Shown piece after piece: positions 46,367 through 54,226 of a DNA stretch of 64,000 nucleotides. Every line of letters begins with the position of its first letter. The first letter of the stretch is position 1. The notes under the pieces were generated by a model. The model was not told where the DNA came from. It worked only from the letters and a program-made list of their open reading frames with translations, and did not search any database. A program made the translations under genes and the position numbers. This stretch comes from JAPOXR01 sp963664715. GTDB taxonomy: Bacteria > Pseudomonadota > Alphaproteobacteria > Rhodobacterales > Rhodobacteraceae. The stretch covers positions 1 through 64,000 of the forward strand of contig CAXXUY010000011.1 of assembly GCA_963664715.2 (NCBI GenBank), written 5' to 3'.

Positions 46367-47229
46367 TGTTCCACTCTCGGAAAGAGTCCGTTCGGACGTA
46401 TTGCCAGAACGACCAGGAATGCGATGTGACCGGACAGAAGTTGCCAGCCGGGATCAATCTTTGCACCAACCGTCTGTGCCACCCCGAGTATCACGCCACC
46501 GGCCAGCGTCCCCCAGAGGTTCCCCAGCCCGCCGATGATGACGGCCTCGAAACCGAAGATCAGGCGGCCACCACCAATTGAAGGATCGAAACTCGTCCTG
46601 ACACCAAGCAGGATGCCGGCAACCGCGGTCACGGCCAGCGCCAGCGCCATTGCCAGCGCAAATACATGTGCCTTGTTCAATCCCATCAACTGCGCAATTT
46701 CCTGGTTGTCGGACACCGCCCTGAAACCGCGCCCCAGGCCGGTGCCATAGAAGACCCATTGCAGGACCGCGATGGTGGCAACAGCAATGACAAAGGTCAG
46801 GAGCGGAAGCACCCCGACTGCCAACCCGCCGGCAGAGATACTTGCTGTTTCGATGGCGCCGGCATTCAGCTTTTGCGGATCCGCCGAATACGCCTCCAAC
46901 AGCGCGTTCTGCAGGATGACGCTGAGCCCGAATGTCACCAATAGCGGCGGCAGGATGTCCGGCCCCAGTGTCCGGTTCAGAAGCCCTCGCTGCAAGAGGT
47001 ATCCGATCCCTGCCATCAGCGGCATCACGATCAGCAGGGCCAGGAACGGGTGAAGCCCCAGCATGACTGTCGTGCTGAGCCCGAAATACGCCGCAAGGAC
47101 GATCAGGTCACCATGGGCGATGTTGACCAGCCTCATCACCCCGAAGATCAGCGACAAGCCCGCCGCAAATAGAGCGTAAAGGCCGCCGAGAAGGGCTCCC
47201 TGCAGAACTGCGTTGACCCACTCGATCAT
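46363..47229 (-). CDS. livH: Branched-chain amino-acid-type ABC permease (LivH)
   Basis: A 288-residue permease with about eight spans. MIEWVNAVLQGALLGGLYAL, SLIFGVMRLVNIAHGDLIVL and GRGFRAVSDNQEIAQLMGLN are typical LivH blocks. It overlaps livF by four bases and livM by four bases, so the set is one transcription unit. Confidence 0.93.
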   Translation of the reverse strand: MIEWVNAVLQGALLGGLYALFAAGLSLIFGVMRLVNIAHGDLIVLAAYFGLSTTVMLGLHPFLALLIVMPLMAGIGYLLQRGLLNRTLGPDILPPLLVTFGLSVILQNALLEAYSADPQKLNAGAIETASISAGGLAVGVLPLLTFVIAVATIAVLQWVFYGTGLGRGFRAVSDNQEIAQLMGLNKAHVFALAMALALAVTAVAGILLGVRTSFDPSIGGGRLIFGFEAVIIGGLGNLWGTLAGGVILGVAQTVGAKIDPGWQLLSGHIAFLVVLAIRPNGLFPRVEH

Positions 47230-47936
47230 GCTGCCACACCAAAATATGCGGCCGTGATTTCATCCCGGCTGGAATTGCCTGTATGCCCTTCAAGCGAGAC
47301 ACGCCCTTCCAGAAGGCAATAGAAGCGGGACGACACCGACACTGCCCTGGAAATGTTCTGTTCGACCAGGAGCGCGGTCATGCCTTCGCCGACAATCCCG
47401 GGCAACGCATCGTAGATCGCTCCGATCACCACGGGTGCCAGCCCCAGACTGATCTCATCAAAGAGGATGAGGTCGGGATTGGCCATCAGCGCACGGCCGA
47501 TTGCAACCATCTGCTGTTGCCCGCCCGAGAGGGAGGTGGAGGCCTGGTTGCGTCTCTCGCCGAGGATCGGGAACAGGCCGAAGACCGCATCCAGCGACCA
47601 GGGCCCTGCCCTCCCGACTTTCCCTCCCAGCAGCAGGTTTTCTTCGACCGACAACGAGGGAAACAACTGCCTGCCCTCGGGAACCAGGGCAATTCCGCGA
47701 TATGCGACCTGGTCTGCCCTGAGCCCTCCGATTGCCTCACCCTTGTAGACCACCTGGGAAGTGTCGTTTCTCATCAGTCCGGAAATAGAGCGCATCAGTG
47801 TTGTCTTCCCGGCGCCATTGGCTCCGATAATGGCGACAACCTCTCCTGCCCTGACGGTCATATCGACCCCGAAAAGCGCCTGGAAATCGCCGTAATGGGC
47901 ATCAAGTCCGTTCAAGGACAGAAGGGGCTCAGACAT
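47226..47936 (-). CDS. livF: ABC transporter ATP-binding protein LivF
   Basis: A 236-residue ATPase: Walker A GANGAGKTT, signature LSGGQQQMVAIGRALMA, Walker B LILFDEISLGLAP, and the LivF start LLSLNGLDAHYGDFQALFGV. The aspartate-to-glutamate catalytic position (DEIS) is normal for LivF-like proteins. The open frame runs 47 codons further upstream inside livG, but ATG 47936 begins the homology and gives an 8-base overlap. Confidence 0.92.
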   Translation of the reverse strand: MSEPLLSLNGLDAHYGDFQALFGVDMTVRAGEVVAIIGANGAGKTTLMRSISGLMRNDTSQVVYKGEAIGGLRADQVAYRGIALVPEGRQLFPSLSVEENLLLGGKVGRAGPWSLDAVFGLFPILGERRNQASTSLSGGQQQMVAIGRALMANPDLILFDEISLGLAPVVIGAIYDALPGIVGEGMTALLVEQNISRAVSVSSRFYCLLEGRVSLEGHTGNSSRDEITAAYFGVAA

Positions 47937-48657
47937 CGGGATCCACCCCGAGATAGATCTCCTTGACCTCGGCGCTGTCGATGACTGTCTTGGGCTCGCC
48001 CGCGGCGATCTGCTTTCCGTAGTCGATGACGATGAGTTCCCTGACAACGGCCAGCACGGCATGCACGACGTGTTCAATCCAGATTATCGTCGTGCCTGAC
48101 GCGTGGACCCGGTTGATTGTCTCAACCAGTTCCCCGCATTCGGCGTCGGTCAATCCTCCTGCGATCTCGTCCAGCAAGAGGAGTTTCGGCCTGGCCGATA
48201 GCGCCCGGGCCATTTCCAGTCGCTTGCGTTCAAGGAGGGTCAGCGACCCGGCCCGGACATTTGCCTTGGGCATGAGCCCGGTCGCCTCCAGCATGTGGAT
48301 GCAGTGGGCTTCGGCTTCATGGCCACGCAACCCGGCACCCTGCGTCGCACCGACCAGGACGTTCTCAAACACCGTCATCCCCCCGAAGGGTTGCGGCACC
48401 TGGAAGGACCGGGAAATGCCCATCTTGCACCGCTCGGCTGCAGACCGGCCCGTGATGTCGGTGCCATCGAATTCGATCCGGCCTGCATCCGGCCTGAGTG
48501 CCCCGGTTATGAGATTGAAGAGCGAGGTCTTGCCGGCCCCGTTCGGTCCCAGAATGCCGATTGCGGCGCCCGACTCCACGTCGAAGCTGATCTGATCGGC
48601 CACCACGACGGCGCCAAACGACTTGCTGAGAGCTGAGACCGACAGCAGTGCCGGCAA
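47929..48657 (-). CDS. livG: ABC transporter ATP-binding protein LivG
   Basis: A 242-residue ATPase: Walker A GPNGAGKTS, Q-loop near SRSFQVPQPFGGMTV, Walker B LLLLDEIAGGL, switch histidine in WIEHVVHAV. The signature motif reads LTLLERKRLEMARAL in place of LSGGQ, a known LivG variation. It pairs with LivF. Confidence 0.92.
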   Translation of the reverse strand: MPALLSVSALSKSFGAVVVADQISFDVESGAAIGILGPNGAGKTSLFNLITGALRPDAGRIEFDGTDITGRSAAERCKMGISRSFQVPQPFGGMTVFENVLVGATQGAGLRGHEAEAHCIHMLEATGLMPKANVRAGSLTLLERKRLEMARALSARPKLLLLDEIAGGLTDAECGELVETINRVHASGTTIIWIEHVVHAVLAVVRELIVIDYGKQIAAGEPKTVIDSAEVKEIYLGVDPDV

Positions 48658-48669
48658 GAACAGTACTCC

Positions 48670-49941
48670 TTAGCCGAGCAGTTTCAGTTCACCGCCAACC
48701 GGAATCTGCGGCGCATGGGCGTTGGTCGTGACGACAAGGTCGAATCCGTCACCCGATTTCTGCCACTGACCCGCAACCAACGGGGTCTTTGTGACGTTGG
48801 GAACCGGTCCGCTCGCCCAGTTCACGTCACCCACGATCGTTGAAAGACTGGTTGTCTTGATCGCTTCGATGATCGCCATCGGATCATCCAGATCGGCCGA
48901 GCGAGCGATGACGTCGTGCACCACTTCAAAGAGCGCATGCTTGAACCCGATGGGTTGGGTCCAGGGCCTTCCGCTATCTGCACTGTAGCCGTCCGCCAAC
49001 GACTTCGCGCTGTCCCCTGTCAGTGACGAACTGAACGGATGCGACGGCGTCCACCAGATTTCCGTGGTCAGCCCGTCGCCCCGGTCGCCAAGTGACTCGA
49101 TGACGGACGGAAACAGGAGCGCCTTGCCGATGGTGACAACCCTTGGCCGGAAGTTGAGCTGGGCAGACTGTGACCAGAACGTGGCGAAATCAGGAGGGAT
49201 CATGTTGCCCGTGACGATCTCGCAACCTGCTTCCTTGAAGGCGGCAATATAGTTCGAGAAGTCGTCATTCAGGGGCTGGTAGCGTCCCGGATCCGTCAGG
49301 GTGAAACCGGCCTCTGCCAGCGGTTTCGGAAATCCGAGTTCCGGGTGCCCCCAGGCATTGCCGTCCGCATCATTGGGAAACAGCCCGGCCACGGCCTTCG
49401 CTGCTCCCGAATTCGCCCAGAGGTCAAGGAAGTTGGCAATCACGTCCTCGAGTCCCCAGAAGAAATGATAGGTATACTGGAACCCTTCCGCCGGGTTGCC
49501 GTTGCGGCCGAAGAAGTATGGCTGCCAGGGGCAATCGGTGGTGATGCAGGGCAACTCGTTGATCTCGGCCTGGTCGGCAACCGGGTTGGTCGTGTCCGGC
49601 GTTGAGGCAGCAACAATGATGTCGACCTCTTCACCGAGGATCAGGTCAGCGGCGACTTCGGCAGCCCGGTTCGGGTTCGACTGGCTGTCCTTTGAAATGA
49701 TCTCGACATTGTACGTCTTGCCGTTGTTTGTGACTCCGTTCGAAAACGCAGCCTCGATCCCCTTGAGGACAAATTCGTCAGCTTCGGCGAAGCCGGCCAG
49801 CGGGCCGGTTCGGGGGCTGACATGGCCAATCCGGATCGTGGGATCAGCCGAATATGCCCGCGTCGACGTCAACATTGCCGGTGCTGCGACGGTTGCGGCA
49901 AGGCCACCGAGAGCCTGTCTTCTGGTTGGTTTCAATGTCAT
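48670..49941 (-). CDS. Branched-chain amino-acid-type ABC substrate-binding protein
   Basis: A 423-residue periplasmic binding protein (peripla_BP_6). The N-terminus MTLKPTRRQALGGLAATVAA has a twin-arginine-like RRQALGG followed by a hydrophobic run and TRAYSA-DP, so export may be by Tat. IRIGHVSPRTGPLAGFAEAD and NAWGHPELGFPKPLAEAGF are family regions. It belongs to the minus-strand operon and decides the substrate of the Liv-type importer, which is not known. Confidence 0.9.
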   Translation of the reverse strand: MTLKPTRRQALGGLAATVAAPAMLTSTRAYSADPTIRIGHVSPRTGPLAGFAEADEFVLKGIEAAFSNGVTNNGKTYNVEIISKDSQSNPNRAAEVAADLILGEEVDIIVAASTPDTTNPVADQAEINELPCITTDCPWQPYFFGRNGNPAEGFQYTYHFFWGLEDVIANFLDLWANSGAAKAVAGLFPNDADGNAWGHPELGFPKPLAEAGFTLTDPGRYQPLNDDFSNYIAAFKEAGCEIVTGNMIPPDFATFWSQSAQLNFRPRVVTIGKALLFPSVIESLGDRGDGLTTEIWWTPSHPFSSSLTGDSAKSLADGYSADSGRPWTQPIGFKHALFEVVHDVIARSADLDDPMAIIEAIKTTSLSTIVGDVNWASGPVPNVTKTPLVAGQWQKSGDGFDLVVTTNAHAPQIPVGGELKLLG

Positions 49942-49961
49942 TTCTCTCTCCTTTTTGTAGA

Positions 49962-50888
49962 CTATTCGGGCAGAATTGCCTCCAGTTTTCTGAGATGTTC
50001 CGCGACTCTCGCCTTGGTCGCTTCCAGGTCTCCTTCCTTCCAGTCGCGGAACCCTGCGCCTGCCGCCATGCCACTACGTCCCTTGTCGCGGAGCATCTGG
50101 AGATAGGGCGACGGATGGCCGGCGTTTTCCAGGTCAAACAGGACCTGTTCATGAATGTCATGGGTGAGTTCGAGCCCCACAAGATCCGCATTCTCCAGCG
50201 GGCCGAGCACTGCCAACCGCCGGCCGAAGCTGGACTTGACCACCTGGTCAACGGCCTCGGCAGTGCAGATATCGTTCTCCACCAGTGAAATCGCTTCCCG
50301 CCACATTGCATGCTGCAGCCGATTGCCGATGAAGCCGGGCACATCCCTTTCTACTATAACGGGTGTCTTGCCGACCTCGGCAAGCAGATCAGACATGGCC
50401 GCTGCGCAATCCGGGTCAGTCCAATCCGTCTTGACCACCTCAACGAGCGGAATCATGTGGGGCGGGTTCCACCAATGGGTTCCCATTGCGCGATGGCGGG
50501 ATTTCAATCCGCCCATGATCTCCGAGATCACGATCACGGATGTGTTTGACGCCAGGACCGCCGCGGCCGGCGCATGGTCTTCCACTTCGGAAAAGATCGA
50601 TTGCTTGAGGTCCAGTTTTTCGGGTGCAGCCTCAAACACATATGCAGCATCCGCAACCGCGGACTTGACTGAATCGCAGAGCTCAATGCGTTTCAGCACC
50701 TCGGCAATTTCCAGATCCGTTGCACCGATCAATTCCAGACTCGTGGATATCCGGGCCGGTGCGGATTGCAGCATTTCCTCCACGGGATCGCTGATGGCGA
50801 CGAGCCGCCCTGCACGTGCAAATGTCAGCGCGATCCCATGGCCCATGAGGCCAGCGCCAATTACCGCGATTTTCTGGTTTCCGGTCAC
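49962..50888 (-). CDS. 3-hydroxyacyl-CoA dehydrogenase-family protein
   Basis: A 308-residue NAD-dependent dehydrogenase of the 3-hydroxyacyl-CoA/L-carnitine/L-gulonate dehydrogenase group. The dinucleotide motif is IAVIGAGLMGHGIALTFARA, the family block is VLASNTSVI, and the catalytic histidine is in GTHWWNPPHMIPLVEVVKT. GFIGNRLQHAMWREAISLV begins the C-terminal dimer domain. The WWNPP form, not the FFNP of fatty-acid enzymes, suggests a small non-CoA or short substrate. It starts four bases after the SDR gene. Confidence 0.88.
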   Translation of the reverse strand: MTGNQKIAVIGAGLMGHGIALTFARAGRLVAISDPVEEMLQSAPARISTSLELIGATDLEIAEVLKRIELCDSVKSAVADAAYVFEAAPEKLDLKQSIFSEVEDHAPAAAVLASNTSVIVISEIMGGLKSRHRAMGTHWWNPPHMIPLVEVVKTDWTDPDCAAAMSDLLAEVGKTPVIVERDVPGFIGNRLQHAMWREAISLVENDICTAEAVDQVVKSSFGRRLAVLGPLENADLVGLELTHDIHEQVLFDLENAGHPSPYLQMLRDKGRSGMAAGAGFRDWKEGDLEATKARVAEHLRKLEAILPE

Positions 50889-50891
50889 TGC

Positions 50892-51677
50892 CTAACCCGC
50901 GGTGTAGCCACCATCTGCGTAGAGGACATGACCCGTGTAGAAGTCGGATGCACGTGACGACAGAAACAACAGGGGTCCGGCCAGGTCCTCGGGTTCTCCC
51001 AGCCGCCCCTTGGGCACGCGGGTAATGAAACCCTTCCGGATGGCCGCAGCCTCGTCGTTGTCTTCAAACATCCATGCAGTCAACGGAGAGCGGAACACGG
51101 TTGGCGCAATGGCATTGACCGTTATCCCGGTCGGGCCCAGCTCGCACCCAAGCGCCTTGGTAATCCCGTCCACTGCCGCCTTTGAAGCGCAGTATGCCGT
51201 GTATCCTGCCGGGTGTCCCAGCAAACCTCTGGCCGATGACATCAACACGATCTTGCCGCCCTCACCCTGGGCCTTCATCTGGCGGGTGGCGGCCCGGGAC
51301 ATCAGCCAGCATTGAGTCACATTTGCGTCCATCACCGCGTCAAAGGTCGCCGGTTCCATCTCGTCGATCCTTGCGACCCTGTTCATACCCGACGCGACCA
51401 CGAGAATATCGATCCTGCCCAACACGCTTACGGTTTCAGCGACGAGACGTCCGCAAGCGGCTTCGGAATCGGGCCTGGCATTGATCTCGTGTGTCTTGCC
51501 CGCACAGGATTCTGCCACTTCAGCCAATGCCGCCGCGTTTCCGGCGGCCAGGGCGACCTTGCAGCCAGCCCCGGACAAGCACTTCGCTGCGACTGAACCG
51601 AACGCGCCGGATGCCCCTGTGACCAGGGCAACCTTGCCCGACACATCGAACAGGGAAAGCGGATTATCCAGGGACAT
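50892..51677 (-). CDS. SDR-family oxidoreductase
   Basis: A 261-residue short-chain dehydrogenase: cofactor motif VTGASGAFGSVAAKCLSGAG, catalytic serine in LMSSARGLLG and YCASK catalytic pair, with YTGHVLYADGGYTAG at the C-terminus. The usual NNAG motif is replaced by VVASGMN, an uncommon variation. The gene overlaps the upstream cupin gene by 14 bases. It is the second oxidoreductase of the operon. Confidence 0.88.
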   Translation of the reverse strand: MSLDNPLSLFDVSGKVALVTGASGAFGSVAAKCLSGAGCKVALAAGNAAALAEVAESCAGKTHEINARPDSEAACGRLVAETVSVLGRIDILVVASGMNRVARIDEMEPATFDAVMDANVTQCWLMSRAATRQMKAQGEGGKIVLMSSARGLLGHPAGYTAYCASKAAVDGITKALGCELGPTGITVNAIAPTVFRSPLTAWMFEDNDEAAAIRKGFITRVPKGRLGEPEDLAGPLLFLSSRASDFYTGHVLYADGGYTAG

Positions 51678-52035
51678 GCGACTGCTCCGGCCTCTTGCCG
51701 CCGGGATACGGGATCACGACCAGCATCTTGCAGACGTGATTGGAACGGTTTTCGATCTTCCGAACCTCACCCGGGGCGATTGTGCAACTGTCCATCGGAC
51801 CCAGTACCGTATCCTCGCCGTCGATAGTCACGGTCATCTCGCCTTCGAGCACGACATAGATTTTCTCGTTTGGCGTGGAGTCCGGCCCGGCGCCGCCGCC
51901 GGGAAGGAATTGCGAGAATCCGACCCACTGGTTCTCGGGTCCACCATCTTCGAAGCCCTGCAGCCTGAGCCCGGTAACGCCCCAGTGGTTGGGTGCGTCA
52001 TAGGACACGGCATCGGCGAACCGCTTGACCAGCAT
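51664..52035 (-). CDS. Cupin-domain protein
   Basis: A 123-residue single-domain cupin. The first motif reads GAGPDSTPNEKIYVVLEGEM, where the usual metal-binding histidines are replaced by Asp/Thr/Asn; the second reads LGPMDSCTIAPGEVRKIEN, where the usual histidine is also absent. It may therefore be a metal-free sensor, isomerase or binding protein. It overlaps the cyclase stop by one base and the SDR start by 14. Confidence 0.82.
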   Translation of the reverse strand: MLVKRFADAVSYDAPNHWGVTGLRLQGFEDGGPENQWVGFSQFLPGGGAGPDSTPNEKIYVVLEGEMTVTIDGEDTVLGPMDSCTIAPGEVRKIENRSNHVCKMLVVIPYPGGKRPEQSHVPG

Positions 52036-52874
52036 CAGAATTCGTCCCCGGCTTCGATGCGGTAATTCTGGTCCGGATCCATCATCGCCACGAGACGGAT
52101 GATGCAGCCATCACCGCGATCCCAGTTCCAGGGGAAGAAAGCGAATGTGCAACGCTTTCCAGTTACCCGGTCAAGGTCGCCTCCGACATTCTCGATGCCG
52201 AGGATGCCGTTCGAGAAGAGCTTGTTGTGCACCGGTTCCCAAGCCGGGAAATCCTCCTTCCAGTCGCGTCCACCTGACCATTCCCTGTATTCGGCTTCCA
52301 GGTGCGGCAGGATCGGGCCGTTGCGCTGCGGACCAATGGCAGTGGCAAGCGGGTGATCATTCGCCTGGGTGTCGTGGCCGACAACCTTGATACCCTTTTC
52401 GACCATCCAGTCGCCTGCAGACGGCACCAGGCCCGGGCAATACGGGAAGTAGTCGCCATCCTCGTACTGCTTGTGCCAGCCGGTATTGATGATCAGGACA
52501 TCGTTCTTCCGGATCGCGTCACCGCATGCCTGTTCCAGGTCGTCACCTGTTATCGACTCCCATTTCTTCTTCGGTATCGAGACGACGATGCCGGAGCCGA
52601 AGAAATGCGGCAGCGGCACCTCATCGATGAAAGGCGTGCCCTGCACCACATGAGCAGGCGCATCGATATGGGTCGTCACGTGCATGGTTGTCGTGATGGT
52701 CTGGGAAAGCACGCCGGACTTGGCCATGTAGTGCTTCCGTTCGATCAGCACGTCCCGGAAATAGGGCCAGTTCGGGCACTGGAACCCGTAGCGATGGCTC
52801 AGGTTCACGAACTCCAGCCCCATGTCATTGTTGTCGTTCTGTTGAAAGTCGATCCCTCGGATTCTGACCGCCAT
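52035..52874 (-). CDS. Cyclase-family protein (kynurenine formamidase-like)
   Basis: A 279-residue protein of the cyclase family. The metal site HxxxHxD is represented by HVTTHIDAPAHVVQ, and LIINTGWHKQYEDGDYFPYC and VVGHDTQANDHPLAT are family blocks. Such enzymes open amide or lactone rings (kynurenine formamidase, isatin hydrolase). It is the first gene of the operon; GGAAGG lies shortly before ATG 52874. The frame is open further upstream but crosses the regulatory region and is not coding. It may perform the ring-opening step on the imported compound. Confidence 0.85.
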   Translation of the reverse strand: MAVRIRGIDFQQNDNNDMGLEFVNLSHRYGFQCPNWPYFRDVLIERKHYMAKSGVLSQTITTTMHVTTHIDAPAHVVQGTPFIDEVPLPHFFGSGIVVSIPKKKWESITGDDLEQACGDAIRKNDVLIINTGWHKQYEDGDYFPYCPGLVPSAGDWMVEKGIKVVGHDTQANDHPLATAIGPQRNGPILPHLEAEYREWSGGRDWKEDFPAWEPVHNKLFSNGILGIENVGGDLDRVTGKRCTFAFFPWNWDRGDGCIIRLVAMMDPDQNYRIEAGDEF

Positions 52875-52910
52875 TTTGTCCTTCCAGTGGTTGCCTAAAT
52901 TGTTCCATGA

Positions 52911-52925
52911 TACAATACACTTGTA
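52911..52925. promoter_or_regulatory. Palindrome TACAATACACTTGTA, likely IclR operator
   Basis: Perfect TACAA-N5-TTGTA inverted repeat in the short divergent spacer between the cyclase operon and the IclR gene, 37 bp upstream of the cyclase start. Its 15-bp size fits IclR-family operators. Confidence 0.52.
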
Positions 52926-52982
52926 CCACATTGCGGTCAACACTTGATTTTTGGACGACCAAGACTTAGGCTGTGCACGGCC

Positions 52983-53762
52983 GTGAGTTTGGAAGTCGCG
53001 AAGGTGGAGAGGATATTGGACGGGCAGGAAACCCAAAGAAATCAAGGTACTCAGGTTATCTCTCGGGCAGCGGACATCCTTCGGCTTCTCGGGAGGGAAA
53101 CAGGTGGCCTGAGTCTCGGTCAAATTGCCAATCAGGTAGGTTTGCCCAGGTCAACTGTTCAGCGAATCGTTGCCGCACTGTCCAGCGAAGGCTTCATTTC
53201 CTCGGAAAAGCGGTACGGTGGAATCAGGCTGGGACCCGAAATCCAGAACCTGGCCCAGGCCAGCGCATCGGACATCAAGGACACGCTACGACCGGTCATG
53301 AAGCACATTTCAAATGCAACCGGTGAAACCGTCGACCTTGCCATCCTGGAGGGTAGCAGGATGCTTTTCATCGACCAGATCGTGGGCAGCCAGCGGCTGC
53401 GCGCAGTCTCCAGCATCGGCACGACCTTCCCGTTGACCACGACGGCGAATGGAAAGGCCGCACTGGCCTGCATGGATCACGCCGATGCAGCCAAGCTTGT
53501 TGCCGCCGAAAGGGAGAAGATGTCCGATTCTTCCAAATCCATCACCGAGATAATGTCGGAGATCGAAGACATCCGGGAAGGAGCTCTGGCCCGGGATGAG
53601 AACGAACACACGGAAGGCATCTGCGCCCTGGGATTTGCGATCAGGGATCAGAATGGCGACATTTTCGCAATCTCAACGCCAGTGCCGAGCACGAGATACG
53701 GCCGCGTCAGGGACAACCTGTCCCAGGCGATCAGCGAGTGCCGTAGCGAATTCGGTCTGTAG
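52983..53762 (+). CDS. IclR-family transcriptional regulator
   Basis: A roughly 260-residue regulator: winged helix (residues about 20-75: GLSLGQIANQVGLPRSTVQR, IVAALSSEGFIS) and IclR effector domain with GSQRLRAVSSIGTTFPLTTT and GICALGFAIRDQNGDIFAIS. GTG 52983 is chosen; TTG 52944 and TTG 53015 are other options because no ATG is available. Divergent to the ten-gene catabolic operon, which it probably controls through the palindrome at 52911-52925. Confidence 0.85.
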   Translation: MSLEVAKVERILDGQETQRNQGTQVISRAADILRLLGRETGGLSLGQIANQVGLPRSTVQRIVAALSSEGFISSEKRYGGIRLGPEIQNLAQASASDIKDTLRPVMKHISNATGETVDLAILEGSRMLFIDQIVGSQRLRAVSSIGTTFPLTTTANGKAALACMDHADAAKLVAAEREKMSDSSKSITEIMSEIEDIREGALARDENEHTEGICALGFAIRDQNGDIFAISTPVPSTRYGRVRDNLSQAISECRSEFGL

Positions 53763-54226
53763 GCAGGCTTCAGCCAGAAAGATCGGAATGCACAATCTGA
53801 AAGCTGCCGATCTAGAGCCGGATCATTGTCCTTGAACTGGCAATCACTGCCTGATTGAGCGGCGCAACAGGCAACCGCAACCTACTGTTCAGCCGGTCTG
53901 TTGCCGACCCGATTGGAAAGGAATTCGGAATTCCCGACCTGGAGAAATTCCCGTCTTCGCGAATTCAACATCGATTTGCCACGTTGTTCCGTATCCCGGC
54001 ACTGTCGGGTATTGCGTGAACCGTTTATCCGGCTGTTTCAGACCATTGGAACCAATGGCAAATCTCGGTAGATTTGTGCTCCACGGGCTTGCGCGCGAGA
54101 CAGGGAGACGGATGGTTTGCAAGTTGAGTTCGGAGTGGAACATCAGACCAATTGGCTTGAGAAGAAGAAGCCAATGCCGGGAAAACCGGAGAGAAGTTAT
54201 TCAGGTCCAGCCCATCGAGAACCTTG
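53763..54226. other. Gap before the giant helicase
   Basis: About 460 bases. No gene seen. The sequence is somewhat AT-richer towards the helicase and may carry its promoter, but I cannot point to clear boxes. Confidence 0.4.
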
